64,000 nt of DNA from Brachionus koreanus (lineage: Eukaryota > Rotifera > Eurotatoria > Ploima > Brachionidae). Below are positions 42,124 to 57,100 of this stretch, in pieces. The stretch is from positions 1,769,776 through 1,833,775 of the forward strand of contig PJRA01000005.1 in NCBI GenBank assembly GCA_016987375.1. Direction: 5' to 3'. The position numbers were made by a program, and so were the translations under genes. Position 1 is the first letter of the stretch. Each line of letters starts with the position of its first letter. The notes beneath the pieces were generated by a model that was given only the letters and a program-made list of their open reading frames with translations, was not told the origin of the DNA and ran no database searches.

Positions 42124-45100
42124 CTAAAAACAAAAAAAATTAGATATTAAAAATAAATTTTTTAATTAATAAATAAAATTTTTACCGTCAAAATTGAGCT
42201 CTCTTTGGCTTTTTTGTATAATTTTTCCGATTCTTTTTCAAAATTAGCATCAGGCACTTGAGCCCTAATGGCCCTTTGTAAGCTTTCCAGACTAGGTGTT
42301 TTAATATCTGCTACATCAAAGCTTTTATCATTAATACCAACTCTGAATCTAATATCTGACTGTGGATTTGAATCAATAGCTCGTTTTGTCTTTTGTTTAG
42401 CTATTTCGACATAAATAAGATCAGAGCTTAGATTTGGATTTTCATCGGTATAAGCTTGAATGATAGCTGATTCTAGGTCATTATCTAATGAGTCATTGTA
42501 ATTAGATATTTCAATATTTTGCGGCAATAGAGCTATTTCTTCATAAACTGTAACTCCAGACTTGGCAAATAACGGAATCAAGTCGCTTATTGTAGGTTTA
42601 GTAAATTTGATTGGATTTGGTATATTGCCGTCTACCAAATAGGTTAAAGAGACTCTGATAAGCCTCTTATTTTCTTTGGTAATTAGACCATCTTTAATTA
42701 TCTTTACATCAGTTATGCGATTTTGAGCCATGTATTTAAAATCGACATGAGTATTCAACGTGGTCCATGCACGATTCAAAACAGAATTTAGTAAATTGTT
42801 TAATTCGTCATCATTAAGTTCAGTGGTAATGTAAACTCGTTCAATTTCGTAAGCATTGTACGGACTAAAGACTAAATTGATATCTGTTTGCGATTCTGTT
42901 TCTTTTTTGAATATATCATAAGTTGGCTCAGGGATTGGCAACGATTCAGGATCTTGTCCATTGACAGACACAGTGTAGCTAAATCCAAGAACTTCATTTT
43001 GAAGATTGTTGACATAATGAGCTACATTTACAATTGATACAGATACTCTAAGACCATTTTGGGAGTCGAATTGACGTTGATCAATCCTTGACAACCAAGC
43101 TCTTTTGATTATGTTTGATACTTGTTTGGAATGAGTTGGTAAAGCTTGTTCAAAAAACACGGTTCTGACTTTATATAAGAGATTATCGCTTGTAAAACTG
43201 TTTGATTCTGTGGTGTTTGAAGATGAATCAGATTTTTTCATTATAATTCTGGGTGTGAACATTCTTCGACCGATGGTCTTGACTGTTTCAACACTGGTCA
43301 GACCGCTAATACGCAAGTAGATTTTTGAAAATGGCTCTTCATGAGAATTCAAAAATTGCTCCATCATCACAATTTCACCATTAAGCTTAGTATTGTTGGT
43401 CACTAGAAAAGTAAAAAAAATGAACATATCTATTTTGTTTTCAATGATAACAATTGCTCACTTTCTGTATTGAAGAATAATCCAATCAAGTCGTCTATTT
43501 GTAAATCAGTGTTTTCGTACCATCCTTTGATATAGGCCACAAAGAATTCGTCTACAGCTTGCGAGCTATGCTCGTAAACTGAGAATTTCTTATCCTTTAG
43601 CGCTTTCTATTAAATTAGAAAAAAAAAATTATTTATTTTTTTCAAATTTTAATTAATATTTATTTTAAAAATTTATTCCTGATCAATAAAATTTGTTTGC
43701 CTAATATCAATTAATCTTTCTGCTTGAAAATTATTAAAAAAACTTATTTAGTTAATTCATTTTTAATTTTTTTTTTACAAAAATTTAAGTTTTAAATTAA
43801 ATGCTTTTAACTGTAGTACATAAAAATAATTGAGCTTGAATTTTGCCTTTTTTCTAAAACTACTAAGCAAAAATTTCTTGTATTTAAATAAAAAATTATT
43901 CCGTTTAAAAATATTAATTTTATGTAAAGAAAAACGTACATATTTTTAACTAAAGTCTAATTTTGGACTATGAAAAAATTATTTTTCAAAAATTTTGATT
44001 TTAAATTAGCTTTTAAATATTGTTTAAAAAACAAAGAACAAAAAAACTCAAAATTTTTGTTTACAATTTTGTCACAGTTATTTTTAAAAATTTATTTCTT
44101 CAAGATTTTTTGTTCTATTTTAGATCGCAGTTGGGCAAAAGTCAAAACTTTTTTTTTTAAAAAGCAATAATAGAGAGTATTCTTATGTGAATTAAAAATT
44201 AATGAACAGCAATTTGTCTAATTTAAATGAATACAAAATTTAAGTATTTACATTAATTTCAATATTGGATATTCTGAACTCATTAGAATCGATGACATTT
44301 TCATTCTGATCTTCTAAAAAGTACAGCAATCTGGTTACATTGTTGCCCAATTCACCGATTCTCTTTTCTTTCATTGTAAAACTCAATGAAATGAATTCTA
44401 CTTGGGAATATAATTCTCTGAATTTGTCCAAAATGACATTGCTTATTTTGCTCTCATCAGTTGGATCAACATAGCCATTAAAATCAGCGTAATACAAACT
44501 ATCATAGTCTTTGGCACTTCCATCATTTCCATTTGTTAACGAGTAAGGCAAGTCGTACTTGACAAAGGAATCTTGAAGCCAAGTTACTCTGGGCAATAGC
44601 TCGAACTCGTCCTGATTTACTTGTTTTCCATTCGAAGAAATGAAATAAATGATTCTTGTCTGTAATTTTCCACTAATGTCAATCTCAAGTCGTGGCTGTT
44701 CGACAAAAGTAAACACATATTTGTTGGCATAGTACTCGACATAGTCTCTAGTCTGATAAGCTGTTATGTTCCATGTGTAAACAATGGCTTGATGTATTAC
44801 ATCTCTATGCAAATTATTTACTTTACCTTGTACATACACACTAAATCCGTTCTTCATGTCTAGGAGATTAGACACACTGTTGACAAAAATGTATTCAATT
44901 CCATTGGCGGACAAAAAGTTAAGCTTGGATCTAAACTGATCGATAATGTTCAAGCTTTGCATTCTCAAATCGACAATTGAATTGTCCGATTTAAGTGTAG
45001 TAATCACATATATTTTCCAATAGACTTTTCCACTTTGGTCAACAAATTCTTCTTGATTGGCAAGCAAAAGATCTATTTGACCAGCCAAGTCTGGCTTATA

Positions 45101-48100
45101 TTTTTCAAGTGTGTCTAGCATGAAATTTTCCATTCGCTTCAGGTCGCGTTCCACTACTCGAATATTCGAATAGAATGTCAATGCTTTGCTCAATGGTTCT
45201 AGGAAAATGTTTAACGTTGGCACACCCAAGCTATACACCAAACTAGAATCAACTTCAATCGCAATCTTATCAAATATGTTTCGGTTAATTGAAATAAAAT
45301 TGTCGGCTGGCTGTTGGTTTATGTTTATAAGCACATTTAATCCATAGAAAAGAGATCTGTTCTTGTCAACATACATCTCTTGTAGAGTTGTGTTAACCGT
45401 TATTTTTTGTCCGTTAAATTGAGGATAGTAGTCTAAAAATTTTTGAAGTGTTGCATTTTCAACTAAGGGATAGTGTTCTCGTTTGACTCGATTAATTGAT
45501 ATAAATGTAAAAAAGTAATTCTTCGAGTATATTTGATTCGAGTTTATAATTTGTAGAGATGTATTTTCATTTTGATAAATCAATTGATCAATTAGTCGAT
45601 TGGTGTCAAAGTCGGTTTGTGTATAAAAATCATATACTTGATCGTCAACACTTACTTGTAGATAAACTTGAGTTATAGGCTGTCTGGTGGCTAGATCAAC
45701 CGCGTCTAAGCTTGACACAACTTTGACGCTTATTTTTCGCTTGTTTGTGATCCAGTCAGGTCGAATTGCGTACAAACTTTGTTCGACCTTGACCTCAAGT
45801 TGCTTAAGCTCAGGCTGAGCAATCGATTGAGCGACGGCCACATCGAGCAACGATGATCTTCTATTCCTACCAGCACATTGGCTAAAGCCAGCACTTTGCA
45901 GTGATGAATAAATTTGACTACTGCTTGGCTTAACATCACTACTAGTGCTTTCAATAATCAAATTGCTAGCCTTGGCTACATAAGTAATTTGAGTGTTTAT
46001 TTGATTGTTAGAGCCCGTGTACTTGTCTACAGCAACTGAGTATATGTTAAAGCAATTGCATTGTCTCAATTCGGGTCGAACACTTAGCCATGTATTCAAT
46101 ATGTTGTTACGGACGGCTTCGATTTGACTAAGGGTTAAATCGTTGCACAATGAGACTATGTACGGACTCGAGTATGGATATGACTGTCCGGCGAATAGGC
46201 TTCCGTATAAAATCGGCATCATTGTAAATATAGTGCTGTAGGTGTTCACTGACGGTGTTGTTACATGTGTTATTAAATTGCCGACTTGGGTAACATTTGT
46301 AGAAAATCTATAGCCTACTATTGGCATGCCATTGCTGTCAATAGCATTTATTGTATTTAGCAAAGTTAATTTAGTGTTTGATTGATCGAATACAAAAGCG
46401 TTGCGTTTGCACAGTATTGAATAGGCGCGTCTTTCCGGTGCTTCGTCAGCTATCAAAAAGCCGAATTGACGACTGAGGAGGAGAGCATTTTCTGGCGGGT
46501 TGCCAGTTGGCTCGCCCGGAGCCCACAATGAATTCAAAAACGAAGATGCTATTAAAGTATTGTTCAAGTCCCAGTACCAGTTGGAGTATTGCTTTCGGGC
46601 GCCGATCCACAAGTCGCGAGTATTTGTTAGCTCGCTATTCAGCCATTGACGCACAAAATTGAAATCGTCGTTCGAGTCAAACCAGGCGAGGTCCGAACCG
46701 AGCACCAAGCATTGAGATTTGGCTTGATTCCAATCGTATTCTGCATCGGATAAAACTCGGTAGCACGCGTTGCCGATCAAAGAAAATTGCGATGGACACA
46801 CATTTCTGTTGTTTATGTTCTCGGTATTGTATGCTGCGTAGACATTCTCAATTATGTCATTGAATCTAAGTCGACCTAATTGATCGCCGCGCAGATACAA
46901 AGTCTCTTCTTTTGAGTATATGCACACAGGAGGTGGTGACACAATTGGCACTGAGTTTTCGCAAATGGCGCCGTAGTAAGCCACTGGTTCTTGAGGACAT
47001 GCGCATACGAATCCACATGGTTTTGGCTTGGTGCAAGTACCACCGTTCAGACATGGATTGTTGGCACACTCGTTCACTGTGGACTCGCAACGGGTTCCTG
47101 TATAGCCGCATCTGCAACTACACATCCAAGCCGATGAATTTGTTTGAATGCATGTGGCACCATTTAGACACGGACTTGAGTCGCACAAGTTTATGGCTAT
47201 TTCGCAGAACATACCCTGAAAACCTGGCAAGCACTCGCATTGGAATCCGAACGGATTTAATGGAATGCAAAGTCCGTTATTTTTGCACGGATTTGAGCTG
47301 CATTCGTCGATGCGTAGTTCACAATTTATGCCTGTTCGGCCCGAAGGACATTGGCACCGATAGCCGAACGGTTTTAGTGAAACACAAGTGCCAACAACAC
47401 AAGGTGCACTAACACAGTTGTTTATTTCCACTTCGCATCTGAGACCGTTGTAGCCAGGCGGACAAATACACTCGTAGCGATTTGTTTGATCGACACATTG
47501 ACCACCATTGAAACAAGGCGAACTGGCGCATTCGTTTATGTTCACTTGGCACAATTGACCAGTGAAGCCGGCCGTGCATTGACAGATATAGCCTACAGAA
47601 TTGGCTATATCGATACATGTGCCGCCGTTTTGACACAATCCAGTCGTGCAGGCCGATAAACGAATTTCACAACGACGTCCAGTGAAACCGCTTGGACATG
47701 TACACGTATACAATCCGATAGATGACGAGCATTGACCTCCATTGAGACAAGGACTCGAATCACAGTTGTTTATGACTATTTCACAGCGTGAGCCGGTTAT
47801 TCCAAACGGACATTGACAAGTGAATGTTGTGTCGAATGAAATGCATGTAGCTTGATTTCTACATGGTGAAGAAGAGCATGGGCTAATTAAAAATTGACAA
47901 TTTGAACCAGTGTAGCCGGGATTGCATTTACATGTGTAAAAATTGGGGCCAAATCGGTTACAAGTTCCAAACATGCACGGATTAGATGAGCATGGATCGA
48001 TTTGGAGCGAACAATTTGAGCCATAATAGCCAGGTGCACAATTACAAGCATATGAATTAATCAAATCAATGCAAGTGGCGCCGTTAAGACATCTGTTTGG

Positions 48101-51100
48101 AATACAATCATTTATGTTTGTTGAACAGATGTGATCGGTAAATCCCGGTCGACACAAACATTGGAATAAATTAGCTTGTGGTTGAATGCAGTTGCCGCCA
48201 TTTTGACACGGATTCGATGAGCATGTGTTGAACAAAGTCTCACAATTTGTGCCTGTATAGCCTGGGAAGCATGAACATGAGTAGAAATTGAGAGATGGTT
48301 GACATACACCTTGATTACGGCATGGATTACTAGCACAGGTGTCAATAATAATTTCACAGAATGTTCCCGTTGTGCCTGGATTACAATGACATTGGATTTG
48401 ATTATAGCCAATTGATATGCATTTGCCACCATTTTGACATGGATTAGATGAGCAGAAGTTTATTACCGTTTGACAATTTGAACCGGTGTAGCCCGGCGCA
48501 CACAAACATTGATAAGTAACAGCTCTGTCGAGACATGTTGCTCCATTGTGACATGGTCCTGAAGCGCATGCACTTAATTGATTTTCACATCTAGTGCCGT
48601 TAAAACCTGGCCTACAAGAACAGAAGAAAAAGTTGGGTACGTTTTGTGTGCAAACACCATTGTTTAAACATGGATGACTAGCACAATAATCGATCATTAT
48701 TTCACATCTTGACCCTGTATAGCCAGTCAAACAAGAACATGTATATTGGCCCGGCACTCCTGTTGGATTGCAACCTGCTCCATTTAGACATGGTTGACTT
48801 ACACATGGATTTATTAAGAATTGACACTGAATGCCTGTGTATCCTGGTTGACATGTGCATTTATAGTTGTTCAAGCCTAAAAATTGGCAGGTACCACCAT
48901 TTTGACAATATGATGGACAAAGATTTATCATCACTTGACAATTGACTCCACTAGTTCCTGGTGGACAGATGCATTGATATGCAATAGCACTTGCTAATGC
49001 ACATGTACCACCATTTTGACATGGATTTGATCCACATGGATTATTACGTTGTTCACAACTTGAGTAAATAGATAAAATTTATTTTAAATTTAAAAAAAAC
49101 TATCAACACAAAAAGCTTTATTACTTTGTTCCAAAAAATCCTTCCAAGCATGAACATGAATATGCGTTGATTCCATTTTGTCTGCATGTACCAGCATTTT
49201 GGCATGGATTGGAAATACATGGATTAAGAGTAAAGCTACAATCAAATCCAGTATAGCCTGGTAAGCAAACACAGTTGTAAGATGTTCCCGTTGATACACA
49301 CAATCCATCATTCTTACAAGAACTTGAAGTACACAAGTTAATTTGCTGATTGCAATTGGTACCAGTGTAGCCGGGATTGCAAATACAAGTGTAAGAATAT
49401 TCGTTGATACGTCGTGAGCAATATCCATTAGCACATGGATTCGATTCACAAGGATTCATAACATTCTCGCATCTTAAACCTTGATAGCCTATGGGACATC
49501 TACATTGGAAAGTACAGCTAGTTGGTGACGAAGTGCATGCTCCATTATTCAAGCATGGATTATTAGCACAATAATTAACTGGCTCAGCACAATTAGTACC
49601 GGTATAACCACATGAACATCTACAGATGAATTGATTCGCTCCAGTGGTGATACAAGTACCACCATTTAAACAAGAATTAATGGTGCATGCATCTACGATT
49701 TGATCACAGTAAGTTCCTGTATAGCCTGTGTTACAGATGCAATTGAATTGATTATTAGCAGCAGGAATGCATCTGCCATTTGGAGCACATGGATTATTTT
49801 GACATGGATTCAATTGAATAGTACAATTGTATCCAAAGAATCCCGGTGCACATGTACATTGATACATATTTGGCAATGGTCGACCACTGACACACGTTGC
49901 ACCATTCTGACATGGTCTAGTTGCACAATAGTTGATAGTAAAATCACAAGTTGCTCCAGTGAATCCAATTAGACAATTACAGAAGTAACCATTTAAGACA
50001 GAATTGCAAACACCATTGTTTTTGCATGGATTAGAAAGACAGAAATTAACCGATGATTCACATCTAATTCCAGTATAAGCTGACGGACATCTACACGTAT
50101 AACTTGCTGTTAGAGAATTTGATACACATGTTCCACCATTGAAGCATGGATTGCTCATACAAAAGTTTATATTCAATTCACAATTGGTGCCATTGTAATT
50201 ATATGGACACAAACAACGATAGTTGCCATTATTTAGATCTTCACATGTACCACCGTTTTTGCATGGGAAATTTTGACATGGAGCTATTCTTATTGCACAA
50301 TTTGAGCCTGTAAAGCCTGGCAAACATGTACATGAATATCCGTTAAAGAGTTGAGTACAACTTCCTCCATTTTGACATGGTATTGATTGACAGCTAAAAA
50401 AATTATTTAGTTATAAATCGAAAATTTTTTTAAACTTTAATTTTACTAGTTTATTTGAATACTACAATCAAATCCAGTGTAACCAGGTAAGCAATTACAA
50501 GAATAACCACCTGGTAATCTTTCAACACATGTAGCTCCATTTTTACACACAGACTGTGTACAGTAATTAATTTTAATGTCACAAACAGCTCCAGTATATC
50601 CAACTGGACAATAGCAATTAAAGCCAAGACCATTTAAAATTTGTTGACATGTTGCACCATTTTGACATGGATTGCTATCACATTCATCAATTCTTTCTTC
50701 ACATCTTTGACCGACAAAGCCTAATAGAAAAATTGAATTTTTTTTTTTTAAATTTTTAATTTTTATTCTACCTGGAAGACAGACACATTGGAATACGAGA
50801 GGATTGGCCGTTTGAGAGCAAAGACCATTGTTTAGACAAGGGTTATTTTGGCATGGATTGATTGTTAGTTCACAATTAATTCCTGTGTATCCAGCCAAAC
50901 AATAGCAAGTATACGAATTAAATGATCCAACACATGTGCCGCCATTTCTGCATGGTAAACTTGAACAAACATTTATTTGATCCTGACAACGGTCATTAGT
51001 ATAACCAGCTGGACATGTGCAGTTGAATAAACCTGGCCCGGTGAATATACATGTTCCGCCATTTGCACAAACTTGAGCTTCACATCGGTTTATTGCTATG

Positions 51101-54100
51101 GAACAATTGTATCCAGTGTAACCTGCAGGACAAGCGCAATAATAAGTTCCATATGATGAAATACAAGTGGCACCATTTTGACAAGGAAGCATAGCACAAA
51201 TGTTAACTTCAGTTTGACAGTTAGTTCCAGTAAAGCCAGCACGACAAATACATTGGTATAAATTAATCGCTGGTTGGACGCATATTCCTCCTACGCCACA
51301 TGGATTTGATAAGCAAACATTTATTTGAGTTTCACAAAAAGTTCCTGTAACTCCTTGAGGACATTCACAAGTATAGCTATTTTGATTGGGTATCGGTCGA
51401 CAAGTGGCACCGTTTCGACAAGAATTGCCCAAACATGGATCAATGGCAATCTCACAATTTTTACCCTGGAATGTTGGCAAACATGTGCAAAGATACATGT
51501 TAGTAAAAGGCTCGGAGCAAGCTCCACCATTTTGGCATGGACCTGATCGGCACTCATTAATATCAATTTGACATAAAGCTCCAGTAAAACCAGCAAAGCA
51601 ACTTTGGAAAAAATTAAAAATTTTTGTTAAAAATTTAAAATTTCTTTATGTTACTTGCACTCGTATCCGGTCAGTCGATTTATACATGCACCATGTACGC
51701 ATGGATTAGATGCACAATAGTTTATTTGAGTTTCACAAAAAGTTCCAGTATATCCAGGGTAACATTGACAGGTAAACTTAGTCAAATCACCAGTTACTCT
51801 ATTACAAATACCATTAGTACTGCATGGGCTCGGAATACATGGCTAGAAAAATGTTAAAGAGAATTATTTTTGAAAAATTTTTTCTAAGGTATTTACATCA
51901 TCTAGTATAGCACAAGTTGGACCAAAATAGCCTGTTGGACATATACAACTGACTGCACAGGGTTGATTTTCTATGCATGTTGCTCCATTTTGACAATAGG
52001 TGAAATTTGTTTGGCAGAAATTAATTCTAATCTCACACCTAGGACCAGTATAACCACAAGGGCATGTGCATGTATAACCGGCTGTACCCTGTTGACTGCA
52101 TACTCCTCCATTCATGCATGGATTTGAGGCACAAAGATTAATTATTGTCTGACAACTTACACCAGTTAGACCAGGTGGACAATTACCTTTTTAGAGAAAG
52201 ATTGTTTAGAGGAAAGTTTAGATTTATAACTTAGTTCTCGAAATTTATTTGACTGATTTAATTTTAAGCCTTAAACTATTGTTTAAATCATACTAAATAT
52301 CAAGAAAAAAAAAGAATTATTTGTTAATTATACTTACAGACATAACGTAAAGGACTTATTGATAAACAAGTGCCTTGACCACAAGGACTACTTGAACAAG
52401 AGTCGAATCTATTCTCACAATTAGAACCGTAGAAGCCTTCATTGCAAATACAACTAATTTTTTAAATTAAATAATTAAACTAGAAAAACAAGATTTTCTA
52501 AATAATTAAAATATTCATACAGGTACATATTGGGAAATGGTGTTGTGCATCTTCCGTTTGGACATGGATTCGACAAGCATTCATTTATGTCATTGTTACA
52601 ATTGAGACCATTAAAGCCAGGTCTACATTGACATTGCCACAAATTTGGTGATGTCTGTATACAAGCTCCATTTTGACATGGATTAGATAAACATACGTCA
52701 ATTTGAACTTCACATCTATTTCCAGTATATCCTGCTGGACAAGAGCAACTATAGATAACATTCTGATTGACTACTTGCTCATTACAGATGCCGTTTACGC
52801 ACGGGTTAGAAGCACAAACTCTTATTTGGGTTTCACAATTGTTTCCAGTAAATCTTGGCGGACATGTGCAATAGAAAAGTCCTGGAGTAGTTGATACACA
52901 TGTGCCTCCATTTAAACATTGATTCGGATTTTGACAAGGATCGATTCTTATCTGACAATTTGAACCTTGATAGCCAGTCGGACATACACAAAGATATCTG
53001 AGACCAGAATAGTCGTAACAAGTACCACCGTTTAAGCAAGGACAACTTGCACAAGCTCTTAACAAAATACTACAATCATAACCGGAATATCCAACTGGAC
53101 AACTGCATGTAAAACCTCCCTGTGAAAGATCTGTACAATTTCCTCTTACACAAGGATTGCTCTCACAAGCTGGTATACGCTGATTACAATATGTTCCTCG
53201 AAAACCGAATGGACAAATGCAAATGTAATTCAATGAATTAGGTACTACTTGGCATGTACTTCCACTTGCACATAGATTGTTTGAGCAAGGATTTAAAAAC
53301 TGATCACACAATGGTCCAGTGTAAGAAATTGGGCACTGACAAACAAATGAATCTTTATGAAAAAAAGTCAGTAGTTAATTTTTAAAAATTAAAAATTTTA
53401 AAGTATGTTTTAAAATTTTTTTAAATTCTAGATGAAAGAAAAAATACTTGGTCTATTGTTGTAGCATGTGGCACCGTTTTTGCAAGGTTGGCTAGCACAG
53501 ACATCTATTAAATTCTCACAATAAGTTCCAGTAAATCCTGGCAAACATAAGCATTGGAATCCAAAATTAGTATCCTAAATGAAAATGAAAAACAATTATT
53601 CTATTAAAAGATATGAAATTTGTTACATTATTTTGACAGATTCCGTTATTAAGACATGGATTGCTTTCACATGAACTTATTTTTAAATTACACAAAGGAC
53701 CAGTAAATCCAATATTGCAGACACAATAATATCCATTAATCAAATCAAAACATTCACCATTTTGGCAAGGATTAGACAAGCATTCATTTATTTGTCTTTC
53801 ACATCTGTCACCAGTGAAACCTGGCTGGCAACTGCATCTGTAAGAGCATGAATTTGGCTGATCTGAAATACAAAAACCATTGTTCAAGCATGGATTACTG
53901 CCAAGAGCGCACAAGTTCAGAGGGGTCTGACATAAATTTCCTGTAAAGCATGGCGGACAATAACATGTAGGAACACCAGGAGTTATTTCGTAGCATGTTC
54001 CTCCATTACAGTAATTCGCAGTACAAGATGATATATATTGAGTGCAAAAAGTTCCTGTCCAGGGTCCTTGACATTGACATTCGAATACATTAGGTCCAAT

Positions 54101-57100
54101 CATGGTACATCTACCGTTGTTTTTACAAGGCTGATTGGCGCATAAATCGATCAAATTACTGCACGTGGCACCAGTATATCCAATATTACACGAGCATGTG
54201 TATGAATTTGGTGCATTGATGACACAGATACCGTTTGGACTACACGGATTTGATAAGCAAATGTTGATCAAATTCGAACATGTGGCTCCAGTCCAACCTG
54301 GTGCACAAATGCATTCAAAGGTACTTCCTGAAGATAGACAAGTTCCTCCATTCAAGCATGGATTAGTTGTTTGACACAAATTGATGACTGTTTGACATGT
54401 TGAACCGGTGAACCCAGCCGGACATAAACAAACATAAGTAGAAGTGCTTGTCGGTATACATTGTCCGTTGTTGGTACATGGATTTATTTGACATGGATTT
54501 AGTATTGTTTGACAGCTTTTTCCGGTGTATTGTGCAGGACATACACATGTATAATCACATACATTGCTTGTTGAGGGAAAGCATACTCCTCCGTTCAAAC
54601 ATGGAGCACTGCTACATTGGTTAACTCTTGTCTGACACATTGAATCTGTGTATCCACATGTACATGTACATCTGTATCCATTTACCAAATCCGTACAAGT
54701 ACCTCCGTTCATACATGGATAACTTGCACATTCGTCTATGTCTTCTGAACAATTTGTTCCATTATAGCCAGGTAAGCAAGTACAGATAAAACCATTTACT
54801 GTTTGACTACATATTCCTTGATTGCCGCAAGGATTTGTAATACAAAAATTAATCAAAGTTTGACAATTTGATCCAGTATAACCATTTGGACAAATACAAG
54901 TAAGATTTAAACCATTTTGAATACATGTGCCACCATTAAGACATATTCCTAATGAGCATAAGCTAATTACAGTTTGACAATTTGTTCCAGTATAGCCAGG
55001 TGGACATCTGCATGTATACGTTCCAGGAATATTTTTAATACAAGTTCCATTGTTTGAGCATGGTTGACTAACACAGTAGTCAATCAACGTCTGGCAATTC
55101 GTTCCAGTATAGCCAGGAAAACATTCGCATCTATAATCAGTGGGATCACTCGTAATTAAATTTTCCATGCATAATCCATACTGACAAGGGCTAGACGCAC
55201 AAGGAATTGCTCTTAGTTCACATCTCTCTCCAGAAAAACCTGGTGGACAATTACATGTAAAGAACGGACTTATGCTTGATACAGCACATGTTCCTGAATT
55301 AAGGCATAGGTTCGTATCGCATGCTATATTATTTGCGCAATTAACACCTGAATATGGATAAATACAAGTACAACTAGTATATCAAAATTAAAAGCTGGAA
55401 ACATAAAAAAATTTAAAAATTTTACTTCCATGAGTTACCAATAGATGAACATATACCATTGTTAAGACATGGTGTACTCTTACAATTATCGATCCTTACT
55501 TCACATCTTGTTCCGGTCCAACCTTCATTACAAATGCAAGTGAATCCGTTTAAGGTAGATACACATGTGCCCTGATTGTAGCAAGGTTGAGTTATACACA
55601 AATCAATTCTTTGCTCACAATTTGTTCCGGTAAAACCGGCAGGACAGAAGCAAGCATAGCCATTAATTATCTCATTGCAAGTACCATTATTCTGACATGG
55701 CTGACTTACACAATTGTTGATTCTGAATTCGCATCTTAGACCAGTGAAAAAGTTTGGACAAGCACACACATATGAATTCAAAGTATTCAAACAACTTCCT
55801 CCATTAAGACATGGCGATGAATCGCAATTCTTTAAGTAAGAATGTTATTTTTTTAATTAAAAAAAATTAATCTTAAAATATATACGTTAATTTGAACGTT
55901 GCAGTTTATTCCAGTAAATCCTTCTGGACATGTGCATGTATAGCCAAATACTTGATCGACACAAGTAGCACCATCAAAGCATGGGAAAGAATTACAGAAA
56001 CTAATTCGAGTCTCACATCTGGGCCCTGTAAATCCAGTTGGACATATACAACTTTTTAAAAAAATATTTAGGAAAGTTGTTCAATTTTATTTAAAATAAA
56101 CTAGAAATTACATTGTTCCGCATCCTGAATTTTGACAAACACCACCGTTTGCGCATGGGTTTATTGTACAAAAGTTCACTTGGGTTTGACAATTTGTGCC
56201 GGTAAATTCACATGGACAAGTGCACATGTAGGAACCAGGTGATGCTAAAAAAACAAATAAAAAAATCTAAAAATTTTTTTTTTAACAATTTTTGATTACG
56301 TGAACTGCAGTTTCCTCGTACGCATGGATTTTGATCACATGGATTAATGATTATTTCACAATTTGTACCAGTAAAACCAAAGTTACATGTACTTTAAATC
56401 ATATGAAGTAGAATGAGTAAGATTTTTTTTAAAAATATTTACCATTGATATGAAGTTCCTAGTTGGTTGCAAATACCACGTCCATTACATGGATCAGGTT
56501 GGCATACATTTATCAAATTTTGACAACTAGAATAAAATTTTTTGTTAGGGAAAACTTTTTTTTTCTTTTAATTTTTACTTAAAGCCAGTGTAGCCAGGCA
56601 CACAAACACATTGATATGACAGTCCAGAATTTACACAAAGACCGTTGTTTAAGCATGGCATAGATGAACAAGGTTCAACTATGATATTACAATTTGGACC
56701 ACTGTAGCCAACTGGACATAAACAATTATAACCATTAATTATGGGCTGACATGATCCTCCATTTTGACATGGAAGAGACATACAATTGTTGATAAATGTC
56801 TGGCAATTATTGCCAGTATAGCCAGTCATACACTGACACGAATAACCTCCTGCACCATTGTCAATGCATATACCGTTGTTTAGACACGGGTTAGAGTCAC
56901 ACTGACTTAAATAGACTTCACATCTTGTGCCAGCATAGCCTGGTGGACATTGACAGGAAAATCCACCAATTATTTGATTACAAACTCCATTAACACATGG
57001 ATTTGGTAAGCAATAATTGATAACTACATTGCAATTTGGACCACCATAACCCTTTTAATTTAAATTGAAATTAATTATAAATATTAAATTTATTTTTATA

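Noticed and set aside
42162..43427. A separate 421-residue gene starting at Met near 43427
   Set aside because: The first codons are intron sequence (a pyrimidine tract ending in CTAG before 43402), and the exon joins in phase to 43462-43606 and 41965-42123 of the giant gene.
46912..47412. Plus-strand open frame of 166 codons and many other plus-strand or shifted frames between 45 and 63 kb
   Set aside because: They are shadows of the EGF coding exons: the regular Cys/Gly codon pattern on the minus strand leaves other frames open. The real frame is proven by conserved repeats and phase-matched joins.
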